From Atherinomorus stipes (taxonomy: Eukaryota; Chordata; Actinopteri; Atheriniformes; Atherinidae): a stretch of DNA of 64,000 nucleotides. Location: positions 262,501 to 326,500 of the forward strand of contig JALJCO010008684.1 of NCBI GenBank assembly GCA_023101725.1, read 5' to 3'. Positions 12,801-24,500 of this stretch are shown piece after piece. The notes below the pieces were generated by a model. It did not search any database. It was not told where the DNA came from and was given only the letters and a program-made list of their open reading frames with translations. Within the stretch, counting starts at the first letter, position 1. The number at the start of each line of letters is the position of its first letter. A program made the translations under genes and the position numbers.

Positions 12801-15800
12801 GCCATTTTAGTCCCTAAATATTTGGATTTACATCATTTTGCATTTAAATGTCCTCCAAAAAGATTTTTGGCCCCCTGAAGCCATCCAGCAGCTACTTGAC
12901 CAGGTTGTTATCCTTTAAGGTCCTAGATATCATTTCCGGTGTCAAAACTTTTATAACTTTTATTTAAAAAAATAAAAAAAAAAAAAGAGGCAGTTTTGCC
13001 CCCTGGGTAGTAACTACTGTGCATACCAGCGCAAAATGCGGCCAGAAAAAATATCAAAACCAGGATGGTTTTAAAATTTTACAGGCACACGCTCTTAAGA
13101 CGGAGTTTGGGTTGTCCCTTCAGGGCTACCGTGTGGCAAGGTAACAAAAATTGAATTATCAATGCCTAAAAATAAATAAATTGCCCTTCGTGTTGCAAAC
13201 TGAAACTTTAAGAGGATACATCAAAGAGTTTAGTCTGAAAAGTCTGAGCTTCAGTTAGACCTACACTCGCTGAAGAATTGAGGTTGAGGGAGCTCACTGG
13301 GCTTAAAAAAAAAAAAAAAAAGACAGGGTTACAAAGAATGTTTCTAGATAAATAAGACGTGCCAAAGCTGCAGCATCAGAGGAAAACCATCATTTGTGGG
13401 AATGCAATACCCTGAGCCCGTAAATGAGTAGAAAATAGCTTCTTTAAAATGTGTTGAGTTGTACAAACCTTAATGAGCTCCTGGTTGCTATGGGAGCAGC
13501 TCTCCTTGCTGTAACCCTCCAGCAGCTGGCTCAGCAGGCTCACACTCTCCTTTACTTCCTGGATGGCATTTACTCGCTTTGATACTTTCTCCACTCGCTT
13601 TTGATCCTGGGAAAAGAGCGGCAGTTATCTCATCATGGCAACACTGACAACAACATGAGGGTAATAACGACCGTTATTTCTTATGGTAATACATAACACA
13701 AAAAAGTCTGCAGTCATTTTCATCTCGAATCTATTCAAGATATCACATATTCAGCATAAAGTCCCCTCCAATACTATGACTTTTAAAATAATCCGTTTGA
13801 TTTTTAGTTATGAATATGTTGGGATGTTCAGCTCTCTACACCAATATGGACAAAACAGGGGTCATGTTGTACAAATGGAAACCTAAGATAAACATGTATG
13901 CTAAGTGTGTGTGTGTAGCACTGACTCACCTCTTGAACCATTTCCTTAATGAGCTTGTTTGCTGCCCTTAAATCATCAGGGTGGGTGCTGTTCAATAAGC
14001 GAGACAACATCTACAACAACAGGAAGAGACAGAAGAGGGGAGGAATGGAAAGAGGAAGAGAATTTTGTAAACCTGTGCTCCCTTAATGATTTTCCCAGGA
14101 GTTCACTTCACATGATTTGATGGATCTTTCCATAACATATAAATTTGTTCAGCAATAAACACAAATTTCCCACTAAAAGACAATAAAGATTACAGATTTG
14201 TAGGTCAGTCCCATTACAAGACTATTCATTTCTGCTTTTCAGTTGTTGGCACACAAACCTTGGATTTCTCCTCATCCTCAAAGATGGCACTTTTGGCTCT
14301 GGGTGGAGGGGGTGGAAGGGGCTTGTCTTCAGGAAGCACAGGATCTTGCTTGACAATTCCTGGAAACAACAAGAACATGCAATAACCTTACATTAAAAAA
14401 TTAATCCTAAACAGTGTGCAGATGATGAAAAAATTGGGGGGGGAGGGGGACAACAACCTCTTACTCGGTATTTTCCAAGGCTATTCTTGGCACTTTCTAA
14501 ATTAATTTTAGCATTTCAATGAGCAAGAACTTCTTTTTTTCCTCATAAAAATACACTAAAAGACAGAGGGAAACAGATGTGCATTATAAAAAAAACTTAC
14601 GCTAGCATCATAATTTATGAAAACCGCTAAATTGTTGTTGAAACTGCATTTCACACATGATTCAGCTTCTCATGACTCAGGACATGAGTTGATGTTTGTT
14701 CTAAAAGGAGAACTGATACAACCTACCTAGATGGTACAAATACCAGCATAATGGAGAACTAAAACACACATTATCAGTTAAATAAAGGAACTAAAAACTT
14801 TTGTAAACTATTGCATGGTGAATAAATGCATATAAAAAAAACATGCAACTCATTATAAAAGAATAACCAAATTACATAATCTCAAAGTCCCCGAGTTACG
14901 CATCATTCTGTCAGATTATATGTAGGCGCTTACCCTGTTTTTTCAGCATGTGATAAGCTTCTGCTATTTTGGTCTCATCTGGAAACCTCACAGTCCAGCT
15001 GTACATTATTTCCAAAACCTTCTTTTTCACTGTGTCTGGAGCCCGGGTTCCTAAATACTACAGAGATTAAAAAGCTCTATCAAGGACAGCCTCATAAGAG
15101 CTTTAGGAATCTTGCACATTTAAGAAAAAGTTGCTGTTTTCAATTGTTAAATTATTTGAAAAAGAATATTTTAAATCGGTATAAAGTTGCAGCTAAACAG
15201 GTAAATAAAGATATAAAACAGTTATTACCTTGGGTGAGACCACCTTGATAAGCTCATTGAGAAAGCGAAACTTTCCCACTTCGCCATGAAATCTTTTCCC
15301 ACAGTTCTTCATACATGTCTGTAGAACCTGGGGGTTTATCAAGTCCGTATTTTTAAATACACATTCACTGAAAATGACAAGCAACCTATAAAGCACCACT
15401 CTGTGGACATTTCAGCTTGTTTCCACATAACGCACAGTGGTCACAGGTTTTAGAAACGGTGTTCGTGTCCGTACAAGTCTTACCGTCAGCGCTTGCATCG
15501 CCTCCCACTCCTGAGGAGACTGGACTTTGTGGGCCAGAAGTCTGGTTGCAAGCTGAGGCCTAATAAATAACAAACAGCATCCGCTGTGTCAGTGATGGGG
15601 TATAAATAGGGATTCAGATCAATATTAAAACAAAATACACAAAATAATTAAGAAAAAAAAAGTACAAACTATTAAAGTTACATGGAAGCAAAAATGGCAG
15701 AATCAAACAGCAGCTGGTATGACATCACTCTCTCCAGTTTAGTATGAACTGATGGGATACATGTATTAGGGCTGGACAATTAATCGAATTTTAATCGTGA

Positions 15801-17646
15801 TTTCAATTTTGCCTTTTCACAATCACAAAAACACTGTAATCGAAGAAAAACAATTAATCTTGAAGTGAACAGACTGGTGGAGTTATAGGAAGCAAACTGC
15901 AGGGAGTATAGAACAGGAATGCATGTAGACTTAGTATTCAATTTTATTGCTATTATTATTTTGAATAATATTCTTATTTTACTCCTTTACTTGTTTCTAA
16001 TTTATTTTCGGTTTAATTTTTTAAAAAGTTATATTTCAAGTTGAGTTATGTGGTTCAATAAACACTTTTTATAAAATCAATGAATAATCGTGTATATTAA
16101 TCGTGATTTCAATATCAGTCAAAATAATCGTGATTATAATTTTTTCCATAATCGTCCAGCCCTAACATGTATCATAGTTTACTGTCTCACCCATCTGGTT
16201 GACTGTCCAGCTGATCACAAAACCCCTTGATACTGTCCCAGTCAGTCTCCTTGTTTAGAGGATTGGTGGCCTTGTCTGTGTGCAAGAAAAACATGTCATA
16301 CTAAAATGCTGGAAATGCTCTTTACCAGTGGTTCCCAACCTCTTTTTGGGAACAAACTACCAACAAGCTGTGGACCCCCTTTGCTGCTTTTTGAAACCAT
16401 GCTTTGTTTTACGATTTCATTTGCAAGGTCCTCGCCACATGATGCATTCTGGCCTGTCCTTTGATGAAATCATGATGTAACCAAACCAAAATACACCTCA
16501 ACTCATCTCTGTGTGGACTAGGTGAGCATCGATACAAAAAATCCACGGCTCTGTTTGGATTAATAGTTTAGGGTCACATTGTGATTTTTTTTCGATCCAA
16601 AAAAGACATTTTTATGCCTTTTTTTAAAAAAAAACGTGTCTTTCTCCACGACATGCTTACCATCAATTTCACACTGAACATAAAAACATAGTTCCAATTG
16701 CCAGATCTGAATGTTGGTGGAGGAGCTTTGATTTCAAGTATAGCTGAGGCAGCATATTGCAACAAGCAACTTCTCATAGTTTGCCTCAATAGCTTGAGTG
16801 AATGCAAGTGGGAAGCACTCAGTGGATCTGCACTCCACAACGCAGCCCATGCAGAGTAGTCAAACACAGATCCACTGAGTTTTCAAGACAGAGCTCATCT
16901 CAAAAAACAAGTTGTACACACCTGTATTGAACGGTTTGACATACAAAATTGTATACATAATTGTAATCACACTGGCTCTAAACAGTCAAAACTTTGAGGA
17001 CCCCTGGGGAGGGGGGAGACACCAGGTTGGAAACCTCTGCTCTGTATTTTTAGTAAGTAGATGAAGCAGTTGACATGAGAAGTTAAAGGCTTCGGATGTG
17101 TGATGCTTGACAGCAGCTGTGAAATCTAATGTCTTCTACTATACAGACAATAAACTCTGGTTTGAAGAGGACAAGTTGTGAAACGTGTGCGTTTACAGTC
17201 CCCCACGGTTCCAGGGGTTGGGTTTGCTTATGCTGAGCTGGTTTTACATGGTCTTCAAGGTAGCTCCTTGATTTAGTTAGCATTCAGCTTCGTGTTATTT
17301 AGTGTTTATAAGTCACGTTTGAGTTTGATCATAAATTTCAAACTGTCAACAATGGACAAAGAGCTTAAGTTAAAGCACAGCAAGGTTACACAGCGCGAGA
17401 CAATCAGTTTGTTCCTCATTACTGAATGCACTTTTGATTTGATGACATTTCTGACTCCTAGAAATCCGTTCCCTGTGGAAAAATGTGTTACTGACAACGG
17501 AAAATTCAGTAATAGTTTATATATAATTATCTCTCGGTCATTTTTCAGCAGTCGCCTCACTTCAAAACTTGATCTGGGAATGTGATATTCGATGACTTAC
17601 TGATGCGAGACTGCAGACTAGCCTCATCTGAAGGCGCCGCCGCCAT
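3894..17646 (-). CDS. gga1: GGA1, Golgi-localized gamma-ear ARF-binding clathrin adaptor
   Basis: Monomeric adaptor at the trans-Golgi network: it binds ARF-GTP, DxxLL cargo tails and clathrin. I placed 17 coding exons (minus order): 17646-17601, 16275-16191, 15559-15484, 15327-15229, 15057-14934, 14359-14259, 14010-13930, 13606-13469, 8416-8335, 8256-8146, 8009-7866, 7742-7699, 7546-7365, 7241-6961, 6795-6626, 4203-4093, 4004-3894. Phases agree and give 661 residues (human 639). VHS domain about 10-145 (CGKRFHGEVGKFRFLNELIK), GAT about 170-310 (DLRAANKLIKEMVQE; RPTLFRLASDTEDNDEAL), hinge about 311-530 (NLLDDELMSLG; LDLLGKTLLQQSLPPESQQ), gamma-ear about 531-661, ending VDQFPPPSTWGNL. The start is MAAAPSDEASLQSRI. 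GGA1 rather than GGA2/3 from hinge similarity and neighbours. Human Ser355, just before LLDDELM, is Asn353 here, and the human WNSF hinge motif is missing. Intron 8 (5 kb) and intron 15 (2.4 kb) are full of transposons. Confidence 0.93.
4555..5441. mobile_element. 887-bp long-inverted-repeat (foldback) DNA transposon, TTAA-type, non-autonomous
   Basis: The two halves are reverse complements over about 350 bp each (about 4555-4912 and 5085-5441), roughly 95% identical by eye, around a 170-bp centre. Both ends read TTTAAAGGAATAGTTCACC inward, flanked by TTTAAA/TTAA, as for piggyBac-like TTAA insertions. No transposase is encoded. ORFs from the two arms share the peptide start MGSVQNLLETTP, which is just the repeat translated twice. 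It sits in GGA1 intron 15. Confidence 0.85.
5910..6536. mobile_element. hAT-like MITE in GGA1 intron 15
   Basis: The left end TGGATGTTCGATATTG and right end ATTATCGGACATCGC are imperfect inverted repeats. The interior is rich in GATATC-type motifs (CCGATATTTTCCAATATCAG, then TCTGATATCGG), typical of fish hAT MITEs whose ends read GGGATGTCCGATA. Boundaries are approximate and I could not fix a clean target duplication. Confidence 0.55.
8662..9191. mobile_element. 530-bp hAT-like MITE in GGA1 intron 8
   Basis: The ends are CAGGGATGTCACGATC and (reverse complement) TAGGGATGTTGCGATT. It is flanked by GATGGAAC (8654-8661) and GATGCAAC (9192-9199), an 8-bp target duplication with one mismatch. The interior carries the phrase GAATCCACCAAAA, which recurs near 56.2 kb. 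Confidence 0.75.
10840..12975. repeat. 2.1-kb inverted-repeat composite in GGA1 intron 8
   Basis: The stretch 10842-11050 reappears reverse-complemented at about 12765-12965. Shared runs include GGATTTACATCATTTTGCA, TTATAAAATTTGGCAG and GGCCAAAAA. Inside is a second, smaller inverted pair (about 11130-11185 and 11480-11530, sharing CTGACAATTTTC and CATGACTTTTGTC-like sequence) and a hAT-like piece (about 11955-12765, CACGGTTATTG motifs, ending TTACATCCCTA). Arms are diverged, so this is an old element or several nested ones. No transposase was recognised. The remaining intron around it is AT-rich with no other signal. Confidence 0.6.
15767..16164. mobile_element. 398-bp hAT-like MITE in GGA1 intron 2
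   Basis: The inverted ends are TAGGGCTGGACAATTAATCG and TAGGGCTGGACGATTATGG. It is flanked by a perfect 8-bp duplication ACATGTAT (15759-15766 and 16165-16172). The interior is A/T-rich with repeated AATCGTGATT. It ends 26 bp from the donor of GGA1 coding exon 2 (16191). Confidence 0.9.
16326..17039. mobile_element. 714-bp hAT-like (Charlie-type end) element in GGA1 intron 1
   Basis: The ends are CAGTGGTTCCCAACCT and (reverse complement) CAGAGGTTTCCAACCTGG. It is flanked by CTCTTTAC and CTCTGTAT, a decayed 8-bp duplication. The inner ends read GTGGACCCCC and GGGGTCCTCAAAG, the usual arrangement in vertebrate hAT-Charlie non-autonomous copies. No transposase remains. Confidence 0.7.
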
Positions 17647-18502
17647 CTTTCGGGAATTCTTAATAATCTGGCGACTATCGCGTGACATTTGTAACATCTC
17701 GCGTGAACTGGAACTGGAGCTGCGGCGAGCTACGCAGCTCCCCCAGATGGAGTGAAAGAGGAACAACAGGGTGGTTTGGAGAGAGGTAGCAGGCAAGCAG
17801 CCAATGCTTCAGCCAACTCAGATGGCTTAGCAACGAGGACGGGACAGCTTTATTCAGTATCATCGGACCGGGATTTATTTTTTACCATTTTAATTAAGAT
17901 GAATTAAGGACACCAAGAAAAGCGGGCCCTTTCACAGACTCTTTATCCAGCGTTTTAACCGTTGCAGTCCTTGGAGCAACAAACAAAATCTCGTTGTGGT
18001 CCACTTCAAGGAGGAAACTGTCACCTCTGTTTCGATCGTATCTGCATCATCGCCTGAAACTGCCTTCTCCGTCCATACTGCGTACGAAAAAGAAGAAAAC
18101 CCGCAAACTTTGAGCTCGCAGTAGCTCACCATTGCCGCTTAGCTAACACGGCTACGTGAAGAACTTAGTTGGAAAGCCCCCGTTATCAACTCTGGATATC
18201 AGCCCGTTTCCACTTCATATGCCGCCGTGTCCGTGTTCATAACTCCATACAGGAAATGAAGTTCAAAGTGGTTTTTGTAGTTGCAAAATTAAGCCAACGT
18301 CTTGCTGGTGTGTAAGCCATGCTAGTGCTTTTAACTTGAACCCCATGAATGTACCGTATCGTCTCATCGGGTGTTGCCTGGCTCTTCACACTGCACCACC
18401 AACACCCTGCTGCTTGTGTCCTCACACGTTTAGGACAAAAAAGAACAGCGATTTTATTAGACATTTTTTTAACCTTTCACAGAGTTATTTGACAAAAGAA
18501 TA
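17647..18502. promoter_or_regulatory. Head-to-head promoter interval of GGA1 and MICALL1
   Basis: Only 856 bp separate the GGA1 start codon (minus) from the MICALL1 start codon (plus). The part next to GGA1 (about 17620-17740) has many CpGs, as expected of a vertebrate CpG-type promoter. Both 5' UTRs and both promoters must lie here unless upstream non-coding exons exist. I cannot place TATA boxes or start sites with confidence. Confidence 0.7.
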
Positions 18503-21500
18503 ATGGGATCCCTGAAAGCTCTCCAGGAGTGGTGTCGGATACAGTGTGAGAATTACAAAGATGTGGAAATAAGGGACATGTCAACGTCCTTTCGGGACGG
18601 CATGGCATTTTGTGCCATTATACATCGTTACAGACCAGAACTTATGTAAGTAACCCTAAGTATAACAATAAAGTTGTTTAAATTTTGTATTCAGTTACAG
18701 TAATCACTTGCATGATTAAACATTGATGGTATAGCTAATGCAATCTGAACTAATCTGTGAATTAATCTGGATGCCAGATTATTCTGAGGCATCTAAGAGG
18801 GACTGGTTTTTGTGGTTCATGTGAACGGATTTCTTTTCTTTTTTGACCATGCTTGCATTAGAATCTGTATTTTAACAACACACTAAATATGCTTTTTAAA
18901 GAAAAAGTATAATTGGTTAGATAACTTGACATGTTTAATTTTTAATCTCATATGATTTACAAGTGTTTGTGCGTGGCTTTAATCATTCTTAAAATAATTT
19001 CTTATAGTCAATATTAATGCTGTAGTGCGAAATACCACTGTAGTGTAATAAACTCAGTCTGACAAGCCATGCCTGTCATCACACCCTCACTATGCATTTT
19101 GCAGCTACACAGGGGCTACCCAAGATACCACAAAACACAATAACATGTGTTTGATTTATTACAAGGGACAAGGAAATGATGACTTGATATTGTTTTAGTT
19201 TAGATGAAAGGTGGAACTTTCCAGTGGCACTATTTGACGGTCTCAGTACCCTTTATATAAGAAGACCATCCTAAATTTCAGTTTTAAATCCTTTTCCTTT
19301 ATTATCTGGCTTGAAACACAGCTGCACAGTATATCATTTAAGTATCAATATTCCAATTAGCAAACGCCCAATAGTCAAATGACAGGGCATGTCATGTCAA
19401 GTAAAGCAAATCATTTGAAAACATGGTATAAGTTGTTTTTTTCTGTTGTTGTCACCACTTGAACCCATTACCAGGCTGCATCAATATGATTTTCTATTTT
19501 GATTTAAATCTGCATCACAAAACTCTATTTCAAGTGTAGTTGTTGTCAAACTTATTTTAGTTCAGGAGCCACATACAGTCAAATTTTATCTCCAGTGTGC
19601 CAGACCAGTAAAATAGTAGTATAATAACCTATAAATAATGAAAACTCCTATTTTTTTCCCCTTTGTTTTAGTGCAAAAAAAAAGTATATTGTCAAAATGT
19701 TTACCTATGATGGACTTACCTTTTAAGAAAACATTATGAACAAGCTAACTGGGAATTTCTTGAGCAAAAAAGTGCAGTTTCACCAACAGTTTATCATTAT
19801 CATGTGTAACATAACTTAGGGATCACAATGGATCTGGAAAATCACAAAACATTTAATCACAGGTATCTGGTGCAGTAAACTACAGTATTTCACATTATGA
19901 ACAGAGTAACTTGTCAAGACCTGGATGTTATCTTTAATGTTCATACCTGCATATTGCCACATCTGTTTTGTAAGCTCGACAGCTGAATGGACTTGTGTCA
20001 TAATACAAATTGAAGCCACTCTCTTTCATTGCATTGCTGTAGTTTTGATTTTAAGCACACAAAATTCTAGCATCAAAGGTAATCTCTCCTTTTAAAGAAA
20101 TCTATATTCTATTTTCCCACCCAGAAAATTCCTCCTGAAGTTTATAGTGATGTTATTTGTAAATCAAGCTGTACAAATCATTTAATGCTGAAATTGTATT
20201 ACAAAGCATTTTAAAGTATTTTTTTATTATTTTCTTTATTTCTGCCTTGGTTGAAAGGTTCCATTATTTGCAGTGATGATATATTACACATAAGTCTGAC
20301 CTCAGTGTGACCTATAGAGTGGATATTGCAAGCCCTGTCTGTGTAGCATAATGTAGCTCTCTTGGCAGAGCGTGTTGTTGACGCCATCAGGATTTCCTGC
20401 TAAAACATGTCAACGGCCCTCATTGTAGTAAATGCTTTGTGTTAACCATCTGTAGATGGTGTGTCATGTCGATGTCCTGGGTGACAAAGAAAATGTGGCA
20501 GGATGATTTCATATGGTAAACAACTTGCTCCTGAGTAAGTTGGACTGTGGATGAATCAGACAAACGTTTGCTTGAGCAGAAACTGAGTAGCCAGTGAAGT
20601 TAAAATATTTATATATATATATAAATCACTACAGTAAAGCTTAAGCCTTAAAACTCCAAGTCACTTTTGACTATTTTCTTTTGTTTTTTTATGTAAAAAT
20701 GCATGTAGAGCCTCAACCCTCCACATTAAGCACAGTCAGCATGCAGACATCATTTTTTCAGGACTGCCTCAGTTGAGAGTTAATGGGGCTAAAATGATTT
20801 AGAAATGAATCTATCAATAGATATGACCCCTTTTAAAAGCCAACTAAAAACCAAAACAGAATTTATTACTTTGTAGAAATAACACAGATCAACAAGGACC
20901 AAGCCTTTTCTCATCTGCATATCGTTCTGTCAACTTTTGGCTTTCAGGAGAAAAAATATTGGCATTGAAACAAACACGCAACAGAAACTATTTGCATGTT
21001 TACACTTTTTCCTCCTGGAATCTTTATGCTATTTATAGTTATTAAGCTTTACCTACTAACGTCACAAAATAAACTTCAACTAAGCTCATTTTTGGCTTAA
21101 TTCCAGATGGAGGACCATTCTTTTTTTTCTTTTCTGACACGCATAGAACTGTCTCGTCACTTTTTGATCTTTGGCTGCTCCTAATTGGACCTTACTGTCA
21201 ATTAAAGCTGTCTAATTGGTCAAAAGTTTGGCAAGAAGTGGCTTCATCATATTTTATGGGTTGAAAAAAACTAGGTCTCAGAAACAGAAGTGAGATTTTT
21301 TTCTCAGATATTTTTTACCACCACATTGTTACAAAATAATTAGGGCTGCCACGATAAGTCGATCGTGATTATGTTGACTATCGATATAGTCGGCGACTAA
21401 TTTCATAATCGACTAATTGTTTATTGTTTTTTAAACTTTGTTTTTTCTCCCAGAATTGCCACTGTACCTTATTCTGCTGTTCTGTCCTTGAAGTTTGGCG

Positions 21501-24500
21501 TGGTCGTAGCTATTGGGGTCAGCTTTTCTTTAATTGTATATTGACATAAACGTTTGGGCACATTTTCCCATTAGATTCAAAGAGAAAGTGTCCAGACTTT
21601 TGACTGATACTTTGAATATGCTACAGTTTTCGTATGATCTGATTAGTTGACGAATTGCCAAAATAATTGGTGACTAGTTGATTATCAAAATAATAATTTT
21701 TGGCAGCCCTAGAAATAATCATGCTATCATGGATCACTCATTGTGGATTTACAGTATAGAGTCTGATTGATTACCACATTTTGTGGCTGGATGGACAGTG
21801 ACCCGCGTGGACATACGTCTGATAAATTGTGATCTATGGAAGTTTTCCAAAGTTACACATTACCGCTGCTGAGAAATTGTCATCTATGTTAGCACTAGAA
21901 GTTGGGGCTGCTGGTGATATATCAGAGTTATATGGGGTGAATCACAAGAGCGGTCAAATGTTTAATGTGCCATTTTTGCGCCTTGTTGTTTCAGTTTGTG
22001 TCCAAGCATGCCCCACTGTTCAACTTTCTGTCTAGTTGCACTTGACCGGCCAAACTCACTCTGATCCAGACAGACAGCTCATCAGGCTAATCTGCAGCTG
22101 AGACCTCCGCCTGTCAAACTGGATTTAGCTCCAACGCAGAGCCGGGCCATTGTAGTGCAGCCCTGTACTCCGCAGCCAATGTACTCCTCATCAAAATACA
22201 TGGCAGTGATGCAGAGGAGCGATGTTAGCACAGCAAGTGGCCTCATCAGAATTCCTTTAGCCTCTGTCAACTTTCACTCCGCTTGCTAAAGAGGGAGTAG
22301 TTGTGGTGGACTTGTGGAACAGAAAACTGCAACCTACACTGTATTTAGATAAAAATGTGAATACTCACACTTCTCTGTTCCCTCCCTGCATAGAAAATGT
22401 ATAAATCTATCTATAAAATGCGTTTGCGATCAAACAAGCTCCTCTTCTAAAAAGCATTTTACGCATAAAGGGTTGTTAATTCCAGTTCTTTCAAGTCTGA
22501 CTGAAACCAATTTAGTAGATGTACTGGTTCACCCTGGCTTTTATCACGTGGATTTTAAACAGCTGACACACATATACTCTGAGACGCATCGTTTCTCAGC
22601 GGTACTCTTTCCCAAAATAAACCTGGAGTGAGTATCCTGGATTAGGTTCACAGTTCCAGTCACACACTTCATCATATTTTGTCAGTGAAGGTCGGCTCCG
22701 TTTGAGAATCTGAGCCTCCACCGACAGTTCTGGGAGTATTTTATTTGAGGTTCATCATTTCAGCATGCTACATTGGTGACGTTGTCATGGTGTGGACTTA
22801 GTTTGACAGGATCTTGATATTAGAGTTGCTGCTCGCTGCGTTTGTGGCCATGGGAACTAGATTAGAGAGAACAGAGGTCACTTTGTGTAGCTCCAACACG
22901 GAGCCCATTCACAGGATTTTGCCTTCTTGAAAGCTCTGCATGGTTGCCACACGCCCTCATCAAGGTTACAGTGTTGTTTTTTTTCCCCCAGCCTAGTGTT
23001 GTCCACTCCTCAGCACATATTTAGTTGCTCATACAACCACACTTTCATCCCACAGCTCCTCAGATATTTTCCAGTTTTACTGCAGGAAGTTTACTAGCGG
23101 GAGGCTGGTTTTAGTTCCTCACTCCAGGCATTTCAGAGCTGAGCCTTGTAATTATCAGCCCAACTCCCGTTTGGCCCTGCTGCTTCTTTTCTTTTGTTGT
23201 TACTATTTTCTTACATCAGACAACGCTCAGTTGTACAGTATGGTAATTGTCTGTAGGTGGGAAACATTACAGCTTTGCATCCTCTTAAGTGAGATTATGT
23301 CAGGAAACATGTTCAAAGTTAAACTGTTTAACTATACTGGTTACCTGCAGATGTGGCCTTACCTCACATGTTTTTATTTATTTTTTTCTCTTTTCAGAGA
23401 CTTTGACTCACTTTCTAAGGAAAATGTCTACGAGAACAACCGACTGGTGAGTTACAAATCACATCACCAGCTGAATGTTTTGAATCCATGTTGCTGTCAT
23501 AGTCTGGAAAGGTTTGCTCTTAATGGGGGCGGGGGATGACCTCATTTATATCTCTCACTCAGCTGTTGGCACCTGTTACATCTGTGACCTTATCAGTGTA
23601 TGCAGTCATGATGTGACGTTGCATTTGACAGCCTGTGCAACAAAGTGTTGTGTAACTCTGGAGTCTGACGAGGCCCCTGAATGGGAAGGAGAAAGTCAGA
23701 ATACTCAGAGTCAGGAAAAAAGAAAATCTTGACACGGGGCTGTGAAGAGAGCATTAGGGGAGTGTTTCATGGGCAGATGTGTTGAATTTGTGATCGTTTG
23801 GCCCCTGATCTTCCACGGTTGACAGAAGTCTAAGAAGTTGAAAATCTCACTTTCAGTTTGAGCCCAGCTTTTCTTGTGTTTTTTTCCTTGCCGTTTATTT
23901 TATAATAGAGCTCTCAACAGAAACCAGGCAGCTTATTGTCTGTAAATATTTTTTTCTCTTTCTACCAAACATATGTTAAACAGGTCTTATCTGGAGTGTA
24001 TTTAAATATGATTATCAAGCCTAATTCCTTAGTTTTATAAGGCTTGTAATGTATTCATGATCTTCAGCATGCTGTTTTCAGTTTTTAAATCCTGTTCTAA
24101 TAAATAAAGTTGATTATCTAGTTGCAAACCAATGTGGTCCTACACTTTTACCTTCTAGTCCAGCTCTGCTAAGGTTCCTGTGTGTGGGAATACAGCCAGT
24201 CTATACTACGCTGTAGAGGTGTGGATTGATCCAGGTGCATGCATGATTGGCTTTTCTGCAGCTAAAATGATTTGAGCTATACTCAGCAGCAGAGGGACCC
24301 GTGAGGCCCTCATGAACTGGTGACGATGAAAAAATTGGCGTCACGAAGGCCTCACTGCTCAGCTGGGCACATGTTCGCAATCCTTCCTACATTACTGTTG
24401 AAGACTTCAGTTTACAGCTAAATTTGTTCTTTTATGCACATTTCTGCTAAATTGTAAAGGTTGCAAATGAAATTTCAATATTTCAACATCAAAATATGTT

